Assembly: GCA_949840935.1 (NCBI GenBank)
Contig: CATKXX010000013.1
Span: 1 to 64,000 of the forward strand
Direction of reading: 5' to 3'
From: an uncultured Acetatifactor sp.
Lineage (GTDB): Bacteria > Bacillota > Clostridia > Lachnospirales > Lachnospiraceae
Length of the DNA: 64,000 nucleotides
Position 1 is the stretch's first letter. Every line of letters starts with the position of its first letter. Position numbers and translations under genes: made by a program. This document shows, piece by piece, positions 45,531 to 52,236 of this stretch. Under the pieces are notes generated by a model that saw only the letters and a program-made list of their open reading frames with translations, did not search any database and had not been told where the DNA came from.

Positions 45531-46535
45531 TTGAGCGGCAATTTCATACAGGGCTTTGCCGGGAGATCATGTCCCGGCGGAGGAACGGAATATGCGGAAC
45601 GGAATCGGTCTGCGGAGGGGCGGATGCAGTCTGTGGGATGGAAGCGGCTTGCGGGCCGAAGGGAAAGCGGGATGATTGTGGTGGAGACGGTAATCTCCTT
45701 TACGGTGTTCCTGGTCACCATTTTTTCCATTGCATACTTTATTAACATGCTGATCCTGCACAATAAGATTCAGTTTGCCATCAACTCGGCGGCCCATGAG
45801 CTGGCCAGCTATACTTATCTGTACGCGGCCTTTGGAGGGCGGAGCGCGGAAATAGCCATCCGAAATGACGGGGCGGCGAATACGGGGATGATTGACAATG
45901 CGGTCAGCTCCGGGTACAGCAGCTATCAGAAGGTGATACAGGCCAAGGGAAGCGTGGAATCTGCGGCAGGAGAGGTCGTGGGTGTCCTGGGCGGGCTCCA
46001 GGGCTTTGACCAGGGAGACGTTGATACCGGAGGTATGGATCTGGAAGGGCTGTCACAGCAGCTGGAAAGCATGGCAGGTGCCGTGGAAAATGCCGGACAG
46101 GATGTGAAGGACGCCTATGGACAGATTAAGGATACGGCCAGCCAGATCAAGGGCCTGATGCAGAATAAGGAAGGCGTGATCAGCGGCATGGCGTATATCG
46201 CCCTGGAAGGGGCGGAGTATGGGACGAAAAACCTGCTGGGCACGGGAGCCGCGTGGCTGATGACAAAGGGGTATCTGAAACAGGGAAATCTCAGCGCGGA
46301 TGCTTATTTACAAAGCTACGGCGTGGTGAAAGGCTATGGGGGGCTGGATTTTTCCGGCACAACTATTTTCTGTGACGATGATTTCCGCATGATAGATATT
46401 GTGGTGGAGTATGATGTGGAGCCGGGGTTCGTCCGCCTCATTCTCCCGAAAGACGTAAAGCTCCATATGGTAAACAGGGTGACGATACCGGCATGGCTTG
46501 ACGGCGACGGGGTCAAACCAGAGCCCGGGAAATAG
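45531..46535 (+). CDS. Second TadE-like pilus protein
   Basis: 334 aa from TTG 45531 (GGGAGGCGG upstream) or about 303 aa from ATG 45624 (GGAGGGG three bases upstream, rather tight). After a basic leader comes 'RRESGMIVVETVISFTVFLVTIFSIAYFI', again Gly + hydrophobic helix with Glu, then an Ala/Gly/Gln-rich helical middle and a beta-rich C-terminal part. Probably another surface pseudopilin. The stop codon runs into the first copy of the hairpin element at 46534-46608. Confidence 0.75.
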   Translation: MSGNFIQGFAGRSCPGGGTEYAERNRSAEGRMQSVGWKRLAGRRESGMIVVETVISFTVFLVTIFSIAYFINMLILHNKIQFAINSAAHELASYTYLYAAFGGRSAEIAIRNDGAANTGMIDNAVSSGYSSYQKVIQAKGSVESAAGEVVGVLGGLQGFDQGDVDTGGMDLEGLSQQLESMAGAVENAGQDVKDAYGQIKDTASQIKGLMQNKEGVISGMAYIALEGAEYGTKNLLGTGAAWLMTKGYLKQGNLSADAYLQSYGVVKGYGGLDFSGTTIFCDDDFRMIDIVVEYDVEPGFVRLILPKDVKLHMVNRVTIPAWLDGDGVKPEPGK

Positions 46536-46608
46536 TGTGAAAAAGAGCATTTCACAATCCTGATTTGAGTGCCCGCCAAAGCGGGCATATGGGAGTTAGT
46601 GTGAAAAG
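46534..46608 (+). ncRNA. Structured intergenic element, copy 1
   Basis: From the upstream stop codon: TGTGAAA-loop-TTTCACA hairpin, the conserved string ATCCTGATTTGAGT, a GCCCGC-CAAA-GCGGGC hairpin, then ATATGGGAGTTAGTGTGAAA. The last TGTGAAA can also pair with the earlier TTTCACA, so two folds exclude each other. GGGAG just before GTG 46601 looks like a ribosome site. A second copy with a different GC hairpin but matching loops is at 50391-50455. Could be a regulatory RNA or a mobile intergenic repeat. Confidence 0.55.
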
Positions 46609-46636
46609 AAGTGGGATGCAGGAGGTATCCTCATGA
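46601..46636 (+). CDS. Possible 11-residue leader peptide
   Basis: GTG 46601, five bases after GGGAG, opens a frame of 11 codons ending TGA at 46634-46636, which overlaps the ATG of the prepilin peptidase as ATGA. The product would read MKRSGMQEVSS. Such an overlap would couple peptidase translation to the leader. It may equally be incidental, since the peptidase has its own AGGAGGT at 46620-46626. Confidence 0.35.
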   Translation: MKRSGMQEVSS

Positions 46637-47301
46637 ATATGATCAGTGGAGTGTTGGGGGCATTCATCCTTTTCATTCTGTATTATGCGGCGGCGGGGCT
46701 GCTGGAAAAGAAACTGTCCCTGCAATTACCCGGGCGAAAGGTGCTCTTTCTGGAAAAATGCATTACGGATCCCTTTGTCCTGGGCGTGGGGATTCTGACC
46801 TTTGCAGCCTGGTGTTACCTGGGAAGCAGGGAGGGCGCTTATCAGAATATCTTTGAGACGCTGCAGAGTATGATCCTCCTCCTGGCAGTGAGCCTCTTTG
46901 CGGTTACGGACGCAAAGGCGAAACGGATCCCCAACTTCCTGGTGCTGTTGTTCCTGGCGCTGTGGCCTGTGGTGAGCGTGGGGGCCATGCTGCGCGATTT
47001 CGGGGAAGGGCTGGCCCTGACCGGCCAGTCCCTGATTGGCGGTGCGGCAGGAGGGCTTATTTTCCTTATGTGCTACCTCCTGTCCAGAGGGCAGCTGGGG
47101 GCCGGGGATGTGAAGCTTGCCTTTGTGATGGGGCTGTATCTCACGGGGCAGAGGATCGTGGGGGCCATAGCATACGGTGTGTTGTTATGTTGTGTCTATT
47201 CTTTGATACAGATGGCCCGGAAAAAGCTGACGATGAGAGACGGCGTCCCTCTGGCACCTTTCCTGTATCTGGGGACGCTGATCACTTTTCTGCTGTTATA
47301 A
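46633..47301 (+). CDS. A24 prepilin peptidase (TadV/CpaA type)
   Basis: Membrane aspartic protease that would cut the Flp pilin and TadE-like leaders. 222 aa, six or more hydrophobic helices, with the two catalytic aspartates in 'VTDAKAKRIPN' (about residue 93) and 'GAGDVKLAF' (about residue 157). The cysteine-rich N-terminal domain of full-length PilD-type enzymes is missing; a protein consisting of such a domain is encoded separately at 51168-51641. ATG 46633 follows AGGAGGT by six bases. Confidence 0.9.
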   Translation: MNMISGVLGAFILFILYYAAAGLLEKKLSLQLPGRKVLFLEKCITDPFVLGVGILTFAAWCYLGSREGAYQNIFETLQSMILLLAVSLFAVTDAKAKRIPNFLVLLFLALWPVVSVGAMLRDFGEGLALTGQSLIGGAAGGLIFLMCYLLSRGQLGAGDVKLAFVMGLYLTGQRIVGAIAYGVLLCCVYSLIQMARKKLTMRDGVPLAPFLYLGTLITFLLL

Positions 47302-47320
47302 GGGAGGATGGAGACGAAAA

Positions 47321-48646
47321 ATGAGTGGAGTGAAAACGAAGCAATGGATGGTGGTCATTGTACTGCTGCTGCTGATCGGCACAGGATGGTATCTGTCCGT
47401 CAGGGCAGCCAGCGGCGTTGACAACCGGAATGCACAGGAAGAACTGGTGCGGCGGGCGGACGCCTTTGCGGGAAAGGAATTGTATGTCCGGGCGGTTCCG
47501 CTTTACAGGGAGGCGCTGGGATATCGCACGGAGGAAGTCCCCCGGATCGAGGAGAAGCTGCTGCAGGTCTATCTGGCCCAGGAGGATACGGATTCTTACC
47601 TGGCGCTTGTGGAGAAAAGGAGCGCTGACAGGACGGCGTCGGAGCAGGAATATCTCCGGGCGGCGGAAATCTATCTGGCTCAGAACGACCTTGCGGAAGC
47701 TATGGCATTGCTGAAAAAAGGCATGGAAGCGTATCCCGGCGGCCCTGTGGGCGAGCTGTATGAAGACAACCGCTACGGATATTCCATGCGCGTCACGAAA
47801 GCGGTGGAGATCATGCCCACGCCGGAAAACAGCCTGATGCCCGCCTTTGACGGCAGCAAGTGGGGATACATAAATGCTGTCGGGAAGTTTGTCCTCCCCG
47901 CAGCCTATGATACGGCGGTGCCCTTTAACAGCAGAGGTTATACGGTGGTCTCCATGGATGGCACTTATTATACCCTTCTGAAAACAGGTGAAAAATACGG
48001 GGTGGATGAGACCCATGTGACGGATGTCCGTGGGATCAATAATGCATATATCATTGCTCAGCATAACGGGAAGTATGGCTTTTATACCGGGGATTTCGTG
48101 TGTGCGCTTCCGGAAATGCAGTTTGACGAAGTGACCATGAATTCCTGCGGGGTCTTCGCGGCGAAAAACGGCGGCCGCTGGGCTGTGATCCGTGAGAACG
48201 GGGAGGCGGCCACGGATTATATTTACGAGGATGTGGCGGTCAATTCCCTGCGCCAGGCGTTCGCGGGCAACCTGGCCATGATGAAAAGCGACGGGCTGTG
48301 GTATCTCGTCGATGTGGAGGGGAACAGGGTATGTGACACCGGGTTTTCGGACGCCAGGGCGCCGGAGTCCGGCAATTACATTGCGGTGGCAAATGAGAAA
48401 GGGAAATGGGGCTTTATTGACAGGAGCGGCCAGCTGGTCATTGACTATCAGTATGACGACGCATGGTCCTTTTCCAATCATCTGGCGGCTGTCAGGATCG
48501 TGGATACCTGGGGGTATATCAGCGAGAGGAACGAGCTGGTGATCGCGGAGCCTCTGGAGAACGCCATGCCTTTTCACAATTATTCCGCCCAGGCTTCGTT
48601 CCAGGGCAATGGGGCGCTGATCACGTTGGAATACAAGGTGGAGTAA
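47321..48646 (+). CDS. Membrane-anchored WG-repeat protein
   Basis: 441 aa. One N-terminal transmembrane helix (residues 7-25), a helical tetratricopeptide-like segment (about 35-150, 'VPLYREALGY', 'YLRAAEIYLAQNDLAEAM'), then six WG-type beta repeats: 'WGYINAVGKFVLP', 'YGFYTGDFV', 'WAVIRENGEAA', 'WYLVDVEGNRV', 'WGFIDRSGQLVI', 'WGYISERNELVI'. Faces outward. WG repeats have no fixed function; binding is inferred. Located 20 bases after the prepilin peptidase and before the FHA protein, so part of the same unit. Confidence 0.85.
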   Translation: MSGVKTKQWMVVIVLLLLIGTGWYLSVRAASGVDNRNAQEELVRRADAFAGKELYVRAVPLYREALGYRTEEVPRIEEKLLQVYLAQEDTDSYLALVEKRSADRTASEQEYLRAAEIYLAQNDLAEAMALLKKGMEAYPGGPVGELYEDNRYGYSMRVTKAVEIMPTPENSLMPAFDGSKWGYINAVGKFVLPAAYDTAVPFNSRGYTVVSMDGTYYTLLKTGEKYGVDETHVTDVRGINNAYIIAQHNGKYGFYTGDFVCALPEMQFDEVTMNSCGVFAAKNGGRWAVIRENGEAATDYIYEDVAVNSLRQAFAGNLAMMKSDGLWYLVDVEGNRVCDTGFSDARAPESGNYIAVANEKGKWGFIDRSGQLVIDYQYDDAWSFSNHLAAVRIVDTWGYISERNELVIAEPLENAMPFHNYSAQASFQGNGALITLEYKVE

Positions 48647-48688
48647 GGCCGTATGGCCCAGGAATTTCCATTACGAGGAGAATGAGAG

Positions 48689-50395
48689 ATGAACAGCGAA
48701 AAATTTGTGTTGCAGAATTCTTTGGAAGCGAATTATCTGAACATCCGGCTGGAAGCGGATGACAGGCTGGATGAGACTGCGGTGAAGGTGATCCGGCAGG
48801 ACTGTCCTGATTTTCTGATTCCCTTCCGCATAGTGTCGGTCAATGAGGAGACAGACCTGAAGTACAGGCTGATCAATACGGTGGCGTTGGAATATGCGGA
48901 GATGACGCTGCCAAAAGTCTTGTTTGTACAATTGTATCTGAATCTGCTGGAGCCCTTTGTAAAGGGAAAGGACTGGTTCCTGGATTATCACAACTTCTGT
49001 GTGGACACCCGGTATGTATATGTGGACAAGCATACCTATCAGGTATTCTATCTCTATGTGCCTGTACATTCCTTTCGCAGCACGGATCAGGAAATACTGG
49101 ATTTCTTTCAAAATGTGTTCATGAATATCATGATCAGCGACGACAAGGATTTCCAGGTCAGGCTGTTCCGCTTCTTTGGGGGCGGCCATGTCACGCTGGC
49201 AGGGCTGTACCGGCTGATGATGGAGGAAAAGGAATCTTCGGCGTCCCGGGTACAGCCTGGGATGCCGCAGCTTTCGGAGCCCCGGCCTGGGCCGCAGTCT
49301 GTGTTCCAGCAGCCTGTGGCATCGCCGACTGGGCCTCAGTCCATGCTCCAACAGCCTGTGCCATCGCCGACTGGGCCTCAGTCCATGTTCCAACAGCCTG
49401 TGGCATCGCCGACTGGGCCCCAGCCTGCTTTTCAACAGCCTGTGCCATCGCCGACCGGGCCCCAGCCTGCTTTCCAACAGCCTGTGCCATCGCCGACCGG
49501 GCCCCAGTCTGCTTTTCAACAGCCTGTGCCATCGCCGACTGCGTCTCAGTCCATGTTCCGGCAGCCGGCGGAGCCCTGGCCCGTAAAGCCTGGGGAAGAG
49601 AAAGCCGGGGTGCAGGGCAGGAAGAAGGAAAAGAAGCAGGCCCAGGAGAAGGCCCCGGTGCCCATGCCGCCGACGGGGGCCGCTTACGGAGAAGATAACA
49701 GCGACGATGAGGTAGTGCAGGCGCTGTTTGGCAGCAATAAGAAAGGCAGGAAGGAAAAGCCCTCGGCAGAGAGCAAAAAGGCGGAAAAGGAACAAAACAG
49801 GAAAAGGCAGGATGAGAAAGGCCACGGCGGCCTGGGAGGGCTGTTTGGCGGTAAAAAGAAGCAGAAGAACGATCCGGCGGGGGGACAGGGCCCCGAGCAG
49901 GGTGCGCAGCTTATCGGCTCCGCTCCTTTCCCTGCCGGACAGTCCCAGGTGCCCTATGGGAACAATCCGCCTGCAGCGGTGGATTATGCCTCCCTGTATG
50001 GCAGGGGCGGTTTTGGCGCGGATGAGACGGAGGTACTTGCTGAAGATGATGTGGCGGCAGGTGTTCCCTGGCTGGAGCTGATTGATTATTCCCAGCCGGG
50101 TGCGCCGCAGAAAATTGAGTTAAACTTTGCAAAGCCCTATATTACGATCGGGCGCATGTCTTCGGACGAGAAGATTCCTGATGTGGCCTTTCCGGGAGAA
50201 TTCAAGCGTATTGGAAGGCAGCATGCGCGCATAGAGCGCAGGGGCAGTGATTTCTTTGTAATCGACCTGGGCTCCGCGAACCATACGATGGTGAACGGGC
50301 AGGTGCTGGCACCGAACCAGCCGTACCGGCTTCAGGACGGGATGGAGCTTGCTTTTACCGTCAGCAGGCCTGTGCGCTACAGGGTACATATGTGA
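48689..50395 (+). CDS. DUF6382-FHA domain protein
   Basis: 568 aa, no membrane helix. Residues 1-180 match the DUF6382 type domain found in clostridial FHA proteins ('KYRLINTVALEYAEM', 'FYLYVPVHSF'). Residues 207-290 are six exact-length 14-residue repeats of the 'QQPVPSPTGPQSMF' kind, then a Lys-rich linker. The C-terminal FHA domain (about 480-565) has 'ITIGRMSS', 'IGRQHARIE' and 'SANHTMVNG', the Gly-Arg, Ser/His and Asn residues that bind phosphothreonine. It is a likely reader of the nearby kinase. The stop codon runs into the second hairpin element. Confidence 0.9.
   Translation: MNSEKFVLQNSLEANYLNIRLEADDRLDETAVKVIRQDCPDFLIPFRIVSVNEETDLKYRLINTVALEYAEMTLPKVLFVQLYLNLLEPFVKGKDWFLDYHNFCVDTRYVYVDKHTYQVFYLYVPVHSFRSTDQEILDFFQNVFMNIMISDDKDFQVRLFRFFGGGHVTLAGLYRLMMEEKESSASRVQPGMPQLSEPRPGPQSVFQQPVASPTGPQSMLQQPVPSPTGPQSMFQQPVASPTGPQPAFQQPVPSPTGPQPAFQQPVPSPTGPQSAFQQPVPSPTASQSMFRQPAEPWPVKPGEEKAGVQGRKKEKKQAQEKAPVPMPPTGAAYGEDNSDDEVVQALFGSNKKGRKEKPSAESKKAEKEQNRKRQDEKGHGGLGGLFGGKKKQKNDPAGGQGPEQGAQLIGSAPFPAGQSQVPYGNNPPAAVDYASLYGRGGFGADETEVLAEDDVAAGVPWLELIDYSQPGAPQKIELNFAKPYITIGRMSSDEKIPDVAFPGEFKRIGRQHARIERRGSDFFVIDLGSANHTMVNGQVLAPNQPYRLQDGMELAFTVSRPVRYRVHM
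49307..49558 (+). repeat. Six 42-bp in-frame repeats in the FHA gene
   Basis: Six consecutive 42-base units encode a Pro/Gln/Ser-rich 14-residue motif. Units 4 and 5 are nearly identical in DNA, pointing to recent duplication. The period keeps the frame, so unit number could vary between strains and change linker length. Confidence 0.9.
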
Positions 50396-50455
50396 AAAGG
50401 GTTTCATCCTGATTTGAGTTGCGGCAGGCCGCGACATGGGGGTAAGTGTGAAGAT
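50391..50455 (+). ncRNA. Structured intergenic element, copy 2
   Basis: Homologous to 46534-46608: TGAAA-AGGG-TTTCA, then ATCCTGATTTGAGT, a GCGGC/GCCGC hairpin, then ACATGGGGGTAAGTGTGAAG. Loop strings are conserved while the GC hairpin is replaced by a different but still pairing one, the pattern expected for a structured RNA. It spans from the FHA stop to GTG 50448, the phosphatase start. Confidence 0.55.
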
Positions 50456-51176
50456 AAGGGGCGGCAGTGCGTCGGATATTGGCAGTGTCAGGGAGGTCAA
50501 TCAGGACGCGGTATGTTATCGGTATTTTAAGCAGGGAAAAGAGGCGCTTGCGCTGTGCGCCGTATGCGATGGCGTCGGAGGGCTGGAGCATGGTGAAATG
50601 GCTTCCACGTTCCTCGTACAGCGTATGGAAGAATGGTTTGAGGAAGTGATATCATGGCTCGTCATCTTGGAGACGGATACGGAGATTTTGTTTTCCCACC
50701 TGAAGGACGCCGTTGAGTGCTGGAATGAGGAATTGTGCCAATATTGCCGGAGGGAAAATCTGAAAACAGGCTCTACCTTGTCGTTGCTGCTCCTGGTAAG
50801 GCACAGATCGTATATTGTTCATGTAGGCGACAGCAGAGTCTACCGGTATCGGGGAGGCGTGCTGGAACAATTGACCGTGGATGACAGTGTGGCGCGGCTG
50901 AAGACGGGACAGATGAGAAGCTATCTCAACAATTATATGGGAAAACAGACGCCGCTGTGGTTTCAGGCGCTGGAGGGGACTGCGGATAAGGGGGATGTAT
51001 TCGTGGTCTGCTCGGACGGGTTCTATCATCATCTGACAGGGCCTGACCTGGAGGCTGTCCGAGGGAAACACTGGAAAAGAAATCCTGACGAGATCTGCGG
51101 CAGGATGATCCGGGCCATGATGGAACGGGGGGAGAGGGATAATATCTCTGTCTGCGCGGTTGAGGTGTCAGACTAG
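50448..51176 (+). CDS. PP2C-family phosphatase, second copy
   Basis: About 242 aa. Divergent PP2C with 'SVREVNQDA', 'AVCDGVGGLEHGEMAS', 'VHVGDSRVYRYRGG', 'CSDGFYHHLTG' and 'RGERDNISVCAVEV'. The metal-binding aspartates (DGVGG, SDG, RDN) are all present, so activity is expected. Start: GTG 50448 is four bases after GGGGGT, a layout shared with the other hairpin element; ATG 50436 in the same frame lacks a ribosome site. It should reverse the action of the kinase at 52237. Convergent with, and overlapping by nine bases, the minus-strand gene at 51168. Confidence 0.9.
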   Translation: MKIRGGSASDIGSVREVNQDAVCYRYFKQGKEALALCAVCDGVGGLEHGEMASTFLVQRMEEWFEEVISWLVILETDTEILFSHLKDAVECWNEELCQYCRRENLKTGSTLSLLLLVRHRSYIVHVGDSRVYRYRGGVLEQLTVDDSVARLKTGQMRSYLNNYMGKQTPLWFQALEGTADKGDVFVVCSDGFYHHLTGPDLEAVRGKHWKRNPDEICGRMIRAMMERGERDNISVCAVEVSD

Positions 51177-51641
51177 GGTGTGGAAGTAAAAGAGGACGCC
51201 CACCAGCGAAAAATTCACCGTATTCCCCAGGAAGGAAAACAGCAGGCCCTTTGCCAGCTCACGCCCCCGCTTTCCGCGGTGCAGGACACATCCCAGCTTT
51301 ACGGACTCATAGAAAATCACACAGAGGATCCAGATAAACGGCCGGAAATCCGTTATGGCGGCGGCCAGGATAAAGACGGTGGTGAAAAGGAGCTCCAGGA
51401 TAAAGTTGCCCGGGGCAATGGCGTGCCCGCAGCTTCTGCATCTGCCGCGGCTGAACAGATAGGAGAAAATGGGAATCTGCTGGCGCAGGGTCAATTTACA
51501 GCCGCAGGATTCGCAGAAACAGTCGCTGTTTCCCACGGAGACCGGATGACCCTTCAACAGCCGGAGTATATCTGTGGTTGCGTATGCGCCGACGACGTAA
51601 AAGGCCATACATATCACGATTTCTATTGATGATTGCAACAT
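51168..51641 (-). CDS. Stand-alone A24 N-terminal cysteine domain protein
   Basis: About 157 aa with three or four hydrophobic helices and the motif 'CESCGCKLTLRQQIPIFSYLFSRGRCRSCG', the two CxxC pairs of the DiS_P_DiS N-terminal domain of type IV prepilin peptidases. The catalytic aspartates and the rest of the peptidase are absent, so it is not a protease by itself. ATG 51641 follows GGGGGG on the minus strand; the frame is open to 51701. It may complement the domain-less TadV-type peptidase at 46633, or be a relic. The only minus-strand gene within this block. Confidence 0.8.
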   Translation of the reverse strand: MLQSSIEIVICMAFYVVGAYATTDILRLLKGHPVSVGNSDCFCESCGCKLTLRQQIPIFSYLFSRGRCRSCGHAIAPGNFILELLFTTVFILAAAITDFRPFIWILCVIFYESVKLGCVLHRGKRGRELAKGLLFSFLGNTVNFSLVGVLFYFHTLV

Positions 51642-51839
51642 AGGAAATCCCCCCAGGCTTTTGATTTCCACGGGCATGAGCAAAGCGGATGCGGCCAGCA
51701 TCCATTTGACAAATGCCGCGAGGCTGTTGCCTTATTATATCTGAGCCAGGACAGAAAGTAAAGGATTATCTCCTGTTGAACAAAAATGCGTGCTCGACAG
51801 GATACAGGAATGCGCGTCGCGGCGCCGGAGGACAGAAAG

Positions 51840-52004
51840 ATGAATTTATCGGTCAGTGAATGGCTGTTGTACGGAGGGATTGGGATTATGGCGGCTGCCG
51901 CCGTCATTGTGGCGGCAGGTGTCGCAGCCTTTACGCTTACAGGGCGGAAGCTCGGGAGGAAGCTGGAGGAAGAATATGGAAAGCCTTCCATCGGCCGGAA
52001 TTGA
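51840..52004 (+). CDS. 54-residue single-pass membrane protein
   Basis: ATG 51840 lies eight bases after GGAGG. The product has a short 'MNLSVSEWLLY' lead, one transmembrane helix (about residues 12-33, Ala/Gly/Ile/Val-rich) and a basic then polar tail. Unrecognised family. Position between the PP2C/FHA genes and the membrane kinase suggests an accessory or regulatory peptide of that module. Its last codons lie within the first unit of a tandem repeat array. Confidence 0.6.
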   Translation: MNLSVSEWLLYGGIGIMAAAAVIVAAGVAAFTLTGRKLGRKLEEEYGKPSIGRN

Positions 52005-52122
52005 CGTGTCTGCCCGGAAGGATATGGAAAGCTTTCTGCCGGTTGAAAATGGCGGGTCTGCCCGTGAAGGGTTATGGGAAGCTTTCCGCCGATTGAAAAT
52101 GGCGTGTCTGCCCGTGAAGATC
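51976..52122 (+). repeat. Three imperfect ~50-bp tandem repeats
   Basis: Units starting at 51976, 52024 and 52074 share ATGGRAAGCTTTC.GCCG, TTGAAAATGGCG and GTCTGCCCGTGAAG. Spacings are 48 and 50, so no single frame is kept. The array overlaps the end of the 54-residue gene and fills the spacer before the kinase gene. Confidence 0.8.
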
Positions 52123-52236
52123 CGGCAGAGGGAGATTTTGCAGGAAGAATAGTATAGACTTTCGGAATCCCTGCCGAAAGGGCAGGCGCAGGGGAGATTT
52201 CGGAAGGCTGTTATTATGACAGGGAGGAAACGGAAG

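Noticed and set aside
51706-51738. Promoter TTGACA...TATTAT before the mini membrane gene
   Set aside because: The spacer is 21 bases and no activator site is evident, unlike at spoIIGA; not convincing enough to list.
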